NCBI GenBank assembly: GCA_028687435.1
Contig: JAQUAF010000011.1
Coordinates: forward strand, 1 to 64,000
Length of the DNA: 64,000 bases
Source of the DNA: Verrucomicrobiia bacterium
GTDB lineage: Bacteria; Verrucomicrobiota; Verrucomicrobiia; JABWAM01
Direction: 5' to 3'
Made by a program: the position numbers and the translations under genes. The notes beneath the pieces are model-generated. The model saw only the letters and a list, made by a program, of their open reading frames with translations, searched no databases and was not told the origin of the DNA. Shown in pieces: positions 8,243-17,216 of this stretch (the first letter of the stretch is position 1; each line of letters opens with the position of its first letter).

Positions 8243-9334
8243 ATGAAATACGTGGACGAATACCGGGATGCGGGGGTGGTTGCCAGATTGGCCGGAGCCG
8301 TGCGCCGGGTGGTGACGCGTCCATGGACGATCATGGAGGTATGCGGCGGACAGACCCATGCGATCGTCAAATACGGAATCGATGAATTGTTGCCAGGGGA
8401 AGTGGAGCTTATTCACGGACCGGGATGTCCGGTTTGTGTCACCCCCCTGGAGTTGGTGGACAAGGCCGTCGAGATCGCATCGCGTCCGGAAGTGATTTTT
8501 TGTTCCTATGGCGATATGTTGCGCGTGCCGGGCAGCCGGCGGGATTTGTTTGAAGTCAAGGCCGCGGGAGGGGATGTAAGGATGCTTTATTCGCCCATGG
8601 ACGCGGTGAATCTGGCCCGGGAAAACCCGGGACGGCAGGTGGTTTTTTTTGCCGTGGGATTTGAAACCACGGCGCCGGCCCATGCGCTGGCGGTTCAGCA
8701 GGCCCGGCAGATGGGGGCGCGCAATTTCAGCCTGTTGATGTCGCATGTGCTGGTGCCTCCGGCCATCAAGGCCATTTTGAGTTCTCCAGATTGCCGGGTG
8801 CAGGGATTCCTGGCCGCCGGGCATGTTTGCGCCGTGATGGGGTTTGAGGAGTACGAGCCGATCAGTCAAAAATACAAGGCGCCCATCGTGGTGACGGGGT
8901 TTGAACCGGTGGATGTGATGCAGGGAATCCTGATGACCGTCTGTCAACTTGAGGAGGGACGCGCGGAGGTTGAAAATCAATACAGCCGTTCCGTGCGGCG
9001 GGAGGGCAACCGGGGCGCGAGGGAATTGATGGGGAAGGTGTTCCGGGTGGTGAATCGCAAATGGCGGGGAATCGGGGAAATCCCGGAAAGCGGTTTGGGT
9101 TTGAGCGATGAGTATGGGGAATTCGACGCCGAGAAACGGTTTGGTCTGGCGGATTACCATGTGAGGGAGGATCCCGAATGTCTCAGCGGCCTGGTCTTGC
9201 AGGGAAAGAAAAAACCCTCGGAATGTCCCGCGTTTGGCGGTCGATGCAATCCGGATCATCCCTTGGGCGCGACCATGGTTTCCTCGGAAGGCGCCTGCGC
9301 TGCGTATTACCGCTACCGGCGGACGGCGGGGTAA
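8243..9334 (+). CDS. hypD: [NiFe]-hydrogenase maturation protein HypD
   Basis: A complete 363-residue HypD. With HypC it holds the Fe(CN)2CO unit during assembly of the [NiFe]-hydrogenase active site in the cytoplasm. Signature blocks are all present: MEVCGGQTH (31-39, C34), [10 protein letters not shown] (59-68), FAVGFETT (136-143), AGHVCAVMG (192-200) and C-terminal cysteines C313, C328, C335 and C352 for the [4Fe-4S] cluster. ATG 8243 follows TGAGG closely. No hypC, hypE, hypF, hypA/B or hydrogenase structural gene is in the window, so hypD is isolated here. Its stop codon abuts a 350-bp inverted-repeat element. Confidence 0.97.
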   Translation: MKYVDEYRDAGVVARLAGAVRRVVTRPWTIMEVCGGQTHAIVKYGIDELLPGEVELIHGPGCPVCVTPLELVDKAVEIASRPEVIFCSYGDMLRVPGSRRDLFEVKAAGGDVRMLYSPMDAVNLARENPGRQVVFFAVGFETTAPAHALAVQQARQMGARNFSLLMSHVLVPPAIKAILSSPDCRVQGFLAAGHVCAVMGFEEYEPISQKYKAPIVVTGFEPVDVMQGILMTVCQLEEGRAEVENQYSRSVRREGNRGARELMGKVFRVVNRKWRGIGEIPESGLGLSDEYGEFDAEKRFGLADYHVREDPECLSGLVLQGKKKPSECPAFGGRCNPDHPLGATMVSSEGACAAYYRYRRTAG

Positions 9335-9682
9335 GGAGCCGCGCAAAAATTACTTCACATTCTGCTGGAGGGGATTTGGCCGGATGGCAAGGCGCGAGCG
9401 ACGAGCCCTTCGGCAAGCTCAGGACTCGTCCCGAGCGGGAGTCGAGGGGCGAGCATACCCTTCATGGGTGTCCATATCCGAGCAATCCGCCTTTGGCGGA
9501 CCAGCCGGCCAAAGCCCCCCAGCCCGCAGGGGCGCGGCAGCGTGCAGGCATCTGCGGTCCCGCTGTGCGGGATCAGCCCCGCTCCTGCGGGGTCCACGAG
9601 GGATATTCTCCTTCCTCGCGCCTGGCATCTGCCTGCACGGTGCTTTTGCCAGAATGTGAATTAATTTTTGCGCGGCTCCTAA
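9332..9682. mobile_element. 350-bp MITE-like element with 32-bp terminal inverted repeats
   Basis: Positions 9332-9363 and 9651-9682 are inverted copies with only two mismatches over 32 bases; each contains AGGAGCCGCGCAAAAATTA. The roughly 290 bases between them are GC-rich and have internal inverted segments, including a copy of the motif CCTGAGC..GTC/GCCGAAGGG (9406-9423). I see no convincing gene inside. It sits precisely between the convergent genes hypD and the secretin-like gene, and its left end overlaps the hypD TAA. No transposase is present, so mobility would need help in trans. Target-site duplication was not established. Confidence 0.6.
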
Positions 9683-9685
9683 GGA

Positions 9686-10579
9686 TCATTCCTTGTAATC
9701 CGGACGCGGGGGGAGTTCCTCAATCACCGCGCGAAGCTTGAGTTGCACCTGGCGGGCGCTGCCTCCCTGCTGGTACGTCTGGAAAAAACGGCGCATAAAT
9801 TCGCTGTCCTTGCTTTGCAAACCTCCCAAGTCCACCTCCTGGCCGTCCATAACGGTGACCTCCGTGGCGAGTTGCTGGACTTCCGTGATCAGCCATTGCC
9901 GGTCAACCAGCCGGTTGAGGGTGGGCACCAGGCGGATGCGGATGAAGCCGTTGGGCAGGACGAAAGGTTGCACCGCCAGTTTGGCGCCGACTTCCTTCCA
10001 TTGCGGTTCGGTGGCCCACAATCCATAGGGCGCCCCCCAGAAAAGGAACCATCCCACGTCGGGGATTTCCTCGCTGACGTTGATCATGGCCTTGCATCCG
10101 CTTGCGACGAGGATCTGTTGCTGGGTGTTGGAATCGGACATCACGTCCACCGTGCGGGCGCGCACTTGTATTCCACGCTGGGTTCCCGGCGGTCCCCGCT
10201 GGATGGTTGCATTGCCCACCCGTGTGTTCCATGTTGCGTCGATTTGCCGGCTGTTGCCCTGGGAATTGTCCAGTGATCGGACAAAGATCCGGACATTGCT
10301 CACGGGCGCCGTCCACGGCTGGTATAGGACACTGATTTTTTTTTGAATTTCCGGACGGTCGAGAACCATCAGCCGTTTGTTTTTGAAATCCTCAATGATC
10401 CGTCCGTCGGCGGAAAGCATGGGTTGGATGGTGGCCGCGGCTTTTTTAAACTCCTCGGGCTGGATGGCGTAGGCTTGGAGGTCGGGAGTGGACGAAGATG
10501 GAGCCTGGGCCGGGAGAACCATCGGGCAAGCCCAGAACATCCAGCATATCCAGGGGAGACGCATTTGGAGAAGGATCAA
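9686..10579 (-). CDS. secretin-like domain protein, exported
   Basis: A 297-residue protein with an N-terminal signal peptide (hydrophobic to about residue 24, cleavage near PAQA). The C-terminal third resembles the secretin module of GspD/PilQ proteins: a block like GAKLAVQPFVLPNGFIRIRL, then TEVTVMDGQEVDLGGL, the usual G-x-L-x-V-P and dG-x-x-xx-LGGL strands. It is far shorter than a true secretin and lacks several N-domains, so it may be a secretin-derived accessory protein. The start is taken as TTG 10579, which overlaps the preceding stop (TTGA) and has GAGGAAA upstream; ATG 10564 is a fair alternative. It is cotranscribed with the nitroreductase. Confidence 0.6.
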   Translation of the reverse strand: MILLQMRLPWICWMFWACPMVLPAQAPSSSTPDLQAYAIQPEEFKKAAATIQPMLSADGRIIEDFKNKRLMVLDRPEIQKKISVLYQPWTAPVSNVRIFVRSLDNSQGNSRQIDATWNTRVGNATIQRGPPGTQRGIQVRARTVDVMSDSNTQQQILVASGCKAMINVSEEIPDVGWFLFWGAPYGLWATEPQWKEVGAKLAVQPFVLPNGFIRIRLVPTLNRLVDRQWLITEVQQLATEVTVMDGQEVDLGGLQSKDSEFMRRFFQTYQQGGSARQVQLKLRAVIEELPPRPDYKE

Positions 10580-11091
10580 AAGCGCCAGATTTCCTCGCAG
10601 GTCATTTGCGCCATGCCAAGGCGCGATCGGGGGGAGGGGGTTTCCGCGGGATAACCGATGGGAAGAAGGTTCACCACCCGGATTGCGGCGGGAATGGAGA
10701 GCAGATTTTTAACCTTGTTTTCATCGAAAGCGCCGATCCAGCATGTGCCCAATCCCAGTTCGACCGCCCGGAGCGTCATGTGATCAATGGAAATGGCCAG
10801 ATCGATGGGATAACATTTCTGGCCGCAGGTCATGATGTGTTCGTTGGTGTCGGCGCAGCAGACCAAGACAACCGGCGCCTCGGCGACGAAAAACTGTTGG
10901 CGGGCGGCTTCGGCAAGCTGGCGGCGGCGGGTGGAATCCTTGACCGCGATATACCGCCATTCCTGCCGGTTGCTGGCGGATGGAGCGATCCGGCCCGCCT
11001 CAAGCACGGCATGGAGTTTGTCCGGTTCGATATCCCGGTTTTGAAAGCGGCGGATGCTCCGCCGGGAGAGGATGGCTTCTTCGACGGTCAT
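10576..11091 (-). CDS. nitroreductase family FMN-dependent oxidoreductase
   Basis: A 171-residue cytoplasmic flavoprotein. The N-terminal SRRSIRRF is the FMN-phosphate-binding segment of the nitroreductase family, and APSASNRQEWRY is the second FMN-contact motif. GLGTCWIGAF and LPIGYP are the conserved C-terminal blocks. Family members reduce nitro compounds, quinones, enones or flavins with NAD(P)H; the physiological substrate cannot be read from sequence. Its stop overlaps the start of the secretin-like gene. It is divergent from prmA, with 84 bases between them. Confidence 0.9.
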   Translation of the reverse strand: MTVEEAILSRRSIRRFQNRDIEPDKLHAVLEAGRIAPSASNRQEWRYIAVKDSTRRRQLAEAARQQFFVAEAPVVLVCCADTNEHIMTCGQKCYPIDLAISIDHMTLRAVELGLGTCWIGAFDENKVKNLLSIPAAIRVVNLLPIGYPAETPSPRSRLGMAQMTCEEIWRF

Positions 11092-11175
11092 AAGGGGAAT
11101 TTAGCGCCGCAGGGGTTGGGACTCAAGTTGCAAAAAGCTTTGGCGATCAGGGACAAGGACTGTTAAAAAGGGGAG

Positions 11176-12066
11176 ATGAAAAAAACAAGCCGTCCGGTGG
11201 CATGGAAACTGACGCGGATCGTCAAACCGTTTGAGGCGGAGGTGTTGTTGGAGGTTTTCAAGCAGGCGGGCATGCCGGCGCCGCATTACCTTGAGACATC
11301 CGCGGGAGAGAATGTCCGGCTGGAAATGGTTTACACGCAGAAGCCGCCCCGATTGGCGGGGTGGAAATGCGTTCCCCTGGCGGATTTTGATCTGGCGGCC
11401 AACAACGCGCTGGAGAAACCTTTGAGGATTGGCCGGACCTGGATGGTGATGCCTTCCGGCACTGAGGGAAAAAAAGAAAAACAGCGGCATCGGCTGGTTG
11501 TGGAAGCCGGGATGGGATTTGGATCGGGAAAACACGAAACCACCCGTCTTTGCTTGGAAATGCTGGAGGATGCGCCGGTGGGGAAATCCTGTCTGGATTT
11601 GGGGGCGGGCTCGGGCATCCTGGCCATTGCCGCCGAAAAGATCGGATTCAAACAGGTGGTGGCGGTGGAACTGGACCCGAAGGCGGTCTCGAATGCGAAG
11701 CGGAATGCGCGGTTGAATGGAATCCGGCGGATCGAATGGATTCGCGCCGATCTGGGGCGCTGGAAGAATGAAAGGGCTTATGATTTGGTGATGGCGAATC
11801 TGCTGGCGGGATTGTTGGTGGAACAGGCCGGACGGGTGGCGGGCTGGGTGAGGCGGGGGGGGAGGCTCATTTGTTCGGGGATTTTGCGGCGCCAGGCAAA
11901 CGATGTTTGCCATGCGTTTTCATCGCGCGGAATGAGGTTCGAAGAGAAAAAGGTTCGAGGCAAGTGGTGCGCCTTGAGGTTCAGCCGGGCTGTGACTTAT
12001 TCAGGAAATTCAATATTGGTGGAAAAGGCGGTGCGGGAGCCCCGCCCTCCATTTGTCGCGAAATAA
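11176..12066 (+). CDS. prmA: ribosomal protein L11 methyltransferase
   Basis: A 296-residue PrmA homologue that would methylate ribosomal protein L11 using S-adenosylmethionine. Motifs are the PrmA-specific GMGFGSGKHETT (112-123), the SAM loop DLGAGSGILAIAA (141-153), acidic E165 and the active-site ANLLAG (207-212). The C-terminal residues after about 277 are odd: they are translated from a dispersed palindromic repeat (12027-12092), giving the tail AVREPRPPFVAK before the TAA, and homology to another repeat copy near 55826-55870 begins even earlier (about 12004). The original C-terminus seems to have been replaced. Confidence 0.92.
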   Translation: MKKTSRPVAWKLTRIVKPFEAEVLLEVFKQAGMPAPHYLETSAGENVRLEMVYTQKPPRLAGWKCVPLADFDLAANNALEKPLRIGRTWMVMPSGTEGKKEKQRHRLVVEAGMGFGSGKHETTRLCLEMLEDAPVGKSCLDLGAGSGILAIAAEKIGFKQVVAVELDPKAVSNAKRNARLNGIRRIEWIRADLGRWKNERAYDLVMANLLAGLLVEQAGRVAGWVRRGGRLICSGILRRQANDVCHAFSSRGMRFEEKKVRGKWCALRFSRAVTYSGNSILVEKAVREPRPPFVAK

Positions 12067-12092
12067 ATGGAGGGCGGGGCTCCCGCACCGCC
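12027..12092. repeat. perfect 28-bp-arm palindromic repeat (type-A copy 1)
   Basis: Arms 12027-12054 and 12065-12092 are exact reverse complements separated by 10 bases. The arm core is GGAGGGCGGGGCTCCCGCAC. This is the best-preserved of at least eight related copies (others near 22560, 23986, 26959, 34541, 41847, 53103 and 55807). It supplies the last codons of prmA and lies between convergent prmA and the araC-type gene, so it could also act as a bidirectional terminator. Confidence 0.9.
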
Positions 12093-12123
12093 TTGCCGGT
12101 TTTCTGTGTCGAGCGTCAATCCG

Positions 12124-13059
12124 CTATCCGGGGTAATCTGCTTTTTCCTTTTGTTGTGTCTTCATTTCGCGATGACGGTAGGTTGAGCGGTATTGGCGCG
12201 GGGACATGCCGGTTTCGTGGCGGAAACACCGGGAGAAATAGGCGATTTCCTGGTAGCCAACCAAACCGGCGGTCCGGCTGATGGATTCATCTGAATAGCG
12301 CAGGACGCGGCAGGCTTCCTCGATTCGCACATGGTGAAGGTATCGGATGATTCCCATGCCCATTTGGCGGGCAAAACTGCGCGACAGATAGGCGGGGCTC
12401 AAATGCAGACGCTTGGCCAGGGTGTCCAAACCAAGATTTTCCGTGAAATGTTCCTCGATGTAATCCGCCGCTTCGACCACCGCTTCCATGGCCCGGTTGG
12501 CCAGGAAGGGTGTTGATTTGCCGGGATTTTGACGGCTCAGGCGGCTGAGAAAAACCAGATAATCCAGCAGTTGCAGCGCAATCACAGCCTGCCAGTCGCG
12601 TTTTTTTTCCCGCATTTCAGTCATCATCCCCTCCAGTTTTTGGACAATCTGGGCGCGGTGGGAAGGCTGCGCATGCAACACCAGGGGGGCGGTCAGACGC
12701 GGTTTGCCGGCGCATCGGCGCACCATGTCGAAAACCCCGCTCAACCTGGACAGCAGCGGCCCGCACTGGCGAAGGATGGAGTTGTCGAACAGGCAATTGA
12801 TGATGGAAAATCCACGCTGTTGACGGTTTTGATGCCACATTCGTGGTTGCAAGATGATGATGTCCCCGGGATGCAATTTTTGTATTCCGCCAGCGGTGAG
12901 ATGTTCCGCGCTTCCTGATTCGATGTAAACAATTTCGTGGAAGTCATGTTCATGCAAAAGGGTGGTTGTTTGATTTGGCACGCGCACGATCAGCAAGTGA
13001 ATTTCTCCAGGAATCCATCTCCGTTGCCCGGTCAAAAGCGCCGGCTTATTGGTGTTCAT
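12124..13059 (-). CDS. AraC-family transcriptional regulator with cupin sensor domain
   Basis: A 311-residue regulator. The N-terminal half is a cupin-type ligand domain (LLHEHDFHEIVYIESGSAEH, then LHPGDIIILQP). The C-terminal 100 residues hold two helix-turn-helix motifs, including LAKRLHLSPAYLSRSFARQ and the family signature VGYQEIAYFSRCFRHETGMSPRQYR. The start is taken at ATG 13059; a TTG at 13074 would add five residues. It is divergent from the GH106-like hydrolase operon, the classic arrangement for a sugar-responsive activator of neighbouring carbohydrate genes. The ligand is unknown. Confidence 0.9.
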   Translation of the reverse strand: MNTNKPALLTGQRRWIPGEIHLLIVRVPNQTTTLLHEHDFHEIVYIESGSAEHLTAGGIQKLHPGDIIILQPRMWHQNRQQRGFSIINCLFDNSILRQCGPLLSRLSGVFDMVRRCAGKPRLTAPLVLHAQPSHRAQIVQKLEGMMTEMREKKRDWQAVIALQLLDYLVFLSRLSRQNPGKSTPFLANRAMEAVVEAADYIEEHFTENLGLDTLAKRLHLSPAYLSRSFARQMGMGIIRYLHHVRIEEACRVLRYSDESISRTAGLVGYQEIAYFSRCFRHETGMSPRQYRSTYRHREMKTQQKEKADYPG

Positions 13060-13242
13060 GACAAAATTGTACAAGAATTCAGCATGGTTATGCTAGTTTT
13101 TTGTGACAAAAACGGTTAGGTTGGTGCATGAAGTTTCAAGGCACTGAGGCACTGGGGCACTGAGGGGGAGGAATGCCGAGGTGCAAGGTTGAAGGATGGG
13201 CAACCCTTTATGGGAGGATTGACTGCATGGTGTATGAACGAA

Positions 13243-13336
13243 GTCATTGCGATCCTGCTGAGGCAGGAGAAGCAATCTCGTGTTTCGCAATTTGAGATTG
13301 CTTCGTCATCCGCCACGGCGGATTTCTCGCAATGAC
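13243..13336. repeat. nested palindrome with GTCATTGCGA ends
   Basis: Outer arms 13243-13252 (GTCATTGCGA) and 13327-13336 are perfect reverse complements, and inner arms GAAGCAATCTC (13269-13279) and GAGATTGCTTC (13294-13304) are also perfect. This 94-bp nested structure is like the palindromic GTCATTGCGAG/GAAGCAATCTC elements known from many bacterial genomes. It occupies the regulatory region between the divergent AraC regulator and the hydrolase operon, which spans about 300 bases and otherwise shows no feature I can name. Confidence 0.75.
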
Positions 13337-13363
13337 ACTGCTGGCAAACTTGATTTTTAAAAA

Positions 13364-16300
13364 ATGAAAACGGCGACATCCCAGGTCAAAAACGGTTCCG
13401 CGATCTTTCATCGCCGCAGCTATGGGCCGTTGGCCTTCTGGTTTTTGAATCACAGGCTGGAAAAGGATGAGCTTGCGCGGCAGTTGGACGAAATGAAGGA
13501 CAGGGGTTTTTCCGGGGTGTTTATGCATCCGCGTCCCGGGCTGCTGATTCCCTATGGATCAAAGGATTGGTTTGAAATGACGGGGTTCATCATCGAACAA
13601 GCCAAACGCCGGGGCATGGAAGCATGGCTTTACGATGAGGATCCCTGGCCGTCCGGCATGGCGGGGGGAAGGGTGACTCTGGAGCATCCGGAATGGCGGG
13701 CGTCCTCTTTGCAATACAAGATTCTGAAGATTGACCGTCCGGGTCATTACGAATTGGATTTGCCGGAGGGGTTGTTGATTGCTGCGCATTTGATTGATCG
13801 CCGCGGCATGTTGCGCGTCGATGAGTGCGCCGGATTGGCGCGGACCGAATGGGGAAGACCCTGGCTGAACTCGAACGGCTACTATCCGCCTTATACCGAC
13901 GGAAATCCCCATTGGCGCGCAACAAACGGACAGACGCATTTCCGGCTTGCGATCGATGTCCGGCGCGCGCCGGCCACGCTGATTGGTTTTGTGCGTCAGT
14001 ATGTTCACAACGGTTTTTGGGGGGAATATGTGGATTTGCTCAATCCGGCGCCGGTGGAGCGGTTTATTGAATTGACCCATCGCGAATATCAGCGCCGGTT
14101 CGGGCGGGAATTCGGGCGCGCCATTCCCGGCATTTTCACGGACGAACCCAAGGTGAATGGCGCTTTGCCCTGGTCGGAGCATTTGGAGCCGTATTTTCAC
14201 GCGATCACGGGAAAAGGATTGAGGGATTGCCTGCCGCATCTGGCCATGGATTGGAACGATGACGATCCGTATTTCCGCTGGGCCTTTCGCGAGGCCAATT
14301 CGCAGGCGTTCAAGGCGGCGTTCATCGATCCGATCGAAAATTTCTGCCGGAAGTCGGGAATTGTCTTCACCGGCCACATCAGTCCCGAGGAGGACCCCAT
14401 CGGGCAGGCGCGCATGACACCCGGCTTGATGAACTGGGTGGGAGACATGGGATTGCCGGGAACGGATATCATTGGGTCGAACATCGGCGACAGGCTGCAT
14501 CCGTTGCTGCACCTTGGCCCCAAGCTGGTCAGTTCGGCGGCGCATACACGGGGCAAGACGCATGTTTTGTGCGAGGCGTTTGCCGTGGGGGATTGGTCGC
14601 AGGATCTTTCCGCGATGGGCAGGACCGTCAACTGGCTTTACGCGCTGGGCGTCAACATGCTGACGGTTCACGGGCAGTTTTACTCGATCGACGGCCTGCG
14701 CAAAAGGGAGGCCGCGCCCTCCCAGTTTTATCAGGCGTCCTATTGGGAACATTTCGGGGCGTTCAGCGGATATGTGGGGAATCTTTCGCGGGAATTGACG
14801 CGCGGGCATCATGAGGCGCCGATCCTCCTTTATTATCCCGCCGAGGCTTTCATGGCGTTGTCCTCGGCGCCAGATTGCGGGGAGGGGGAGAAGCCAGCCT
14901 CCTGGCATGAGGCGGATCGTTTGCGAAGCAGGCTGGCGATGTTGATGGATGAACTGCTGACGCATGGCTGCGACTTTGATCTGATCGATGCCCAGGGATT
15001 GATGAATGCAAAAGCGGACAAGAGGGGAATTGAAGTGGATCGGGAGATGTACGAGGCGCTGGTTTTACCGGGGGGATGGATTCGCAAGGACGTTTCCGCC
15101 AAATTGCTCCAATTGCAGGAAGAGGGGGCGATGATTTTGGCGGTTGAGAAAAAACTGCCGGTGTTGGGCGGTGGATGGCATCGGGCGCCCGCGTTTGCGG
15201 ATTTGGGCCGGGTTTCTGGCTGGCTCAAATCGCGTGTGCAGCCGCTTTTCGAGGTGGGCGGGCGATTGATGGGACATCAGCGGGCGTATCCCGGCGGACG
15301 ATCGATTTTTTTGGTGAACAACGATGAAAAGCCGTTTGACGGTCCGGTGAAGCTCCATTTCGAGGGGCCCTATGAGATTTTCGATCCCCAGACCGGGAAG
15401 AGCCGCCAGGCGCCCGATCCTTTGCGTTTGGAGTTAAAGCCATGGCGCGGCGTGGTGATCCGGCAGACGCAAAAGGCTGGCGGAATTCGGGTGATGGAAA
15501 AACAGCCCGATTGGCGGCCATGGGTTGATTTGACCAGGGACTGGATTGCGCGGCCGGAAGGCGACAATTGCCTGATCCTGAGTGAATTTCGCGTGAAGAC
15601 CGCGGGCGATCCGGTTGCGGCGCTTAAAATCCCCCCAGAACAATGGGGGGGGGCGCCGATGGTGGATTTGTTGTCGCCCCAGGCGGATCAGGTGAAACAA
15701 TTTTTGGGACGGACCACGGTTTTTTGCGCTGTCTTCGATTCCCATGGTTATCACGGCCCCCTGAGTCTTGTGCGCGACAGCCAGCTGGGGCCGTCCGGCG
15801 AACGGGATGCCGCCGATGGCTTTGTGTTTTCACTGAATGGACGGAATGTGGCGGGGTTTCAACGAACACGGCGGTTTGATTCTTTCAATATGGAAGCGCG
15901 ATTGGATCATCTGGTTCGCGAGGGACGCAACTGGTTGTTGATGGCGCGGCAACTGTCCGGGGATGCGCCGGTGTTGGATTGCTTGCCGTACGACGCCATC
16001 CGGCTTTTCGGCGCGTTTGAGGTGGATTTTCCTTATGGACGCGAGTGTCCGGCGGCGCTTCGTCCGCGTCCGGATTTTCGCCGGCTGGCGTATCCGGTTT
16101 CGCCTTTGGAAATGGGACATCCCCAATATGGGGGGATTTATATTTATGAACATGAATTGCGGTTGGATCGTGTGCCCTCCCAACTGGCGATCGGTTTTGA
16201 AAAACTTCACGAGTCCGCCGCAATCCGGGTGAATGGAAAAGACGCGGGCGTTCTGTGGCAGGAACCGCACCGGTTGGAATTTCCTGCCGCTTTGTTCCGC

Positions 16301-16456
16301 CGGGGCGCCAATCGAATCGAGATCCGGTGCTCAACCAGCCCCGCCAATTATTTGCAAGGATTGCGCCGCCCGTCGGGATTCACCGGCGCGGTGACGCTTT
16401 TCGCCGGGGACGATTCGAAGGATGACGGAAAGAAAATGGCGTTGAACTCAAAGTGA
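13364..16456 (+). CDS. GH106-like (alpha-L-rhamnosidase-like) glycoside hydrolase
   Basis: A 1030-residue protein without signal peptide, so probably cytoplasmic. The N-terminal part (about 20-130) has a TIM-barrel-like opening, with [30 protein letters not shown] and [19 protein letters not shown], that resembles GH106 and related uncharacterised hydrolases. The barrel continues to about 430, with [16 protein letters not shown] as a candidate acidic active-site strand. The last 300 residues look like beta-sandwich carbohydrate-binding modules ([22 protein letters not shown]). Substrate is uncertain; rhamnose-containing glycans are the GH106 expectation. It opens an operon that overlaps or abuts a pseudopilin gene and a GH123-like gene and is divergent from the AraC regulator. 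Confidence 0.7.
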   Translation: MKTATSQVKNGSAIFHRRSYGPLAFWFLNHRLEKDELARQLDEMKDRGFSGVFMHPRPGLLIPYGSKDWFEMTGFIIEQAKRRGMEAWLYDEDPWPSGMAGGRVTLEHPEWRASSLQYKILKIDRPGHYELDLPEGLLIAAHLIDRRGMLRVDECAGLARTEWGRPWLNSNGYYPPYTDGNPHWRATNGQTHFRLAIDVRRAPATLIGFVRQYVHNGFWGEYVDLLNPAPVERFIELTHREYQRRFGREFGRAIPGIFTDEPKVNGALPWSEHLEPYFHAITGKGLRDCLPHLAMDWNDDDPYFRWAFREANSQAFKAAFIDPIENFCRKSGIVFTGHISPEEDPIGQARMTPGLMNWVGDMGLPGTDIIGSNIGDRLHPLLHLGPKLVSSAAHTRGKTHVLCEAFAVGDWSQDLSAMGRTVNWLYALGVNMLTVHGQFYSIDGLRKREAAPSQFYQASYWEHFGAFSGYVGNLSRELTRGHHEAPILLYYPAEAFMALSSAPDCGEGEKPASWHEADRLRSRLAMLMDELLTHGCDFDLIDAQGLMNAKADKRGIEVDREMYEALVLPGGWIRKDVSAKLLQLQEEGAMILAVEKKLPVLGGGWHRAPAFADLGRVSGWLKSRVQPLFEVGGRLMGHQRAYPGGRSIFLVNNDEKPFDGPVKLHFEGPYEIFDPQTGKSRQAPDPLRLELKPWRGVVIRQTQKAGGIRVMEKQPDWRPWVDLTRDWIARPEGDNCLILSEFRVKTAGDPVAALKIPPEQWGGAPMVDLLSPQADQVKQFLGRTTVFCAVFDSHGYHGPLSLVRDSQLGPSGERDAADGFVFSLNGRNVAGFQRTRRFDSFNMEARLDHLVREGRNWLLMARQLSGDAPVLDCLPYDAIRLFGAFEVDFPYGRECPAALRPRPDFRRLAYPVSPLEMGHPQYGGIYIYEHELRLDRVPSQLAIGFEKLHESAAIRVNGKDAGVLWQEPHRLEFPAALFRRGANRIEIRCSTSPANYLQGLRRPSGFTGAVTLFAGDDSKDDGKKMALNSK

Positions 16457-16479
16457 CCGCCGGATATTTTTACGTGACG

Positions 16480-17154
16480 ATGAAAATACGAAAAAAATTG
16501 AGTGGCGGATTCACGCTGGTGGAGCTGTTGGTCGTGACAGTGATTTTGTCGATATTAGCCGCCCTGTTGAGTCCGGCCCTGAGAAGCGCGAGGGATTCCG
16601 CCAGGACGATCCAGTGCGTCAACAATCTCCGGCAATGCGGCCTGGCGATGTTGCAGTACGCGGAGGAAAGCGAGGGAAAAGTGTTGATTTATCAGAGCTG
16701 GGCGACCGGCACGGAAAAAGGATGGTCCACTCCGCTGATCGCCGGAGGATATATCAAAGATACGCGCGCCATGCTTTGCCCCTCGCAACCTCCCAAAACA
16801 TGGGTTTCAGGAAAGCAGTATGGAATTTATAATAGCTCCGATAGCGTTGATGATTCTTTCGTTTCTCTTGCCGGTCCTTATTGGTATCGCGATCTCAATA
16901 GAATCAACAATCTTTCCATTCGGATTTGTTTGGCGGATAGCATTTACCCCATTGATAACGCGGGATATCCAAATCAATGCTGGCAATTTAAAAATACGGC
17001 AATATCGGGCAATGCCACCGTTCATTTAAGGCATCAAGGACGGGCCGCTTGCGTATTTTTCGACAATCATGCCGAACTAACCGAATATGCCACGCTGAAA
17101 AAGGCGGGCCTTGTCAACGGAAGGGACAAGGACGGAAATGTTGTGGTTTTTTAA
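16480..17154 (+). CDS. type II secretion-type pseudopilin with H-x9-D motif
   Basis: A 224-residue pseudopilin. The leader [10 protein letters not shown] is followed by FTLVELLVV, with cleavage predicted after G10 and Glu15 at mature position 5. The C-terminal [16 protein letters not shown] matches H-x9-D (here DN). The start at ATG 16480 gives a canonical short leader; GTG 16453 overlaps the preceding stop (GTGA) and would give nine extra residues, so coupling to the hydrolase gene is possible. It lies between two glycoside hydrolase genes, an arrangement repeated in PVC bacteria but not explained. Confidence 0.85.
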   Translation: MKIRKKLSGGFTLVELLVVTVILSILAALLSPALRSARDSARTIQCVNNLRQCGLAMLQYAEESEGKVLIYQSWATGTEKGWSTPLIAGGYIKDTRAMLCPSQPPKTWVSGKQYGIYNSSDSVDDSFVSLAGPYWYRDLNRINNLSIRICLADSIYPIDNAGYPNQCWQFKNTAISGNATVHLRHQGRAACVFFDNHAELTEYATLKKAGLVNGRDKDGNVVVF

Positions 17155-17204
17155 TCACAATATGGAAAACACGCGGCCCGTGTTTTTCAGAGCAGTTTTG
17201 ATTG

Positions 17205-17210
17205 AGGAGG
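17205..17210 (+). promoter_or_regulatory. strong ribosome binding site AGGAGG
   Basis: AGGAGG six bases before ATG 17217 decides the start of the GH123-like gene. A consensus site stands out here because most genes in this window have weak or no visible Shine-Dalgarno. Confidence 0.85.
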
Positions 17211-17216
17211 TTTAAA

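Noticed and set aside
8090-9346. N-terminal extension of the argS frame on the minus strand
   Set aside because: It is antisense to hypD, has no relation to ArgS and arises from codon bias; ArgS homology starts at ATG 8089.
9335-9664. short open frames inside the 350-bp inverted-repeat element
   Set aside because: They lie in GC-rich repeat sequence in several frames at once, with no ribosome site or recognisable product.
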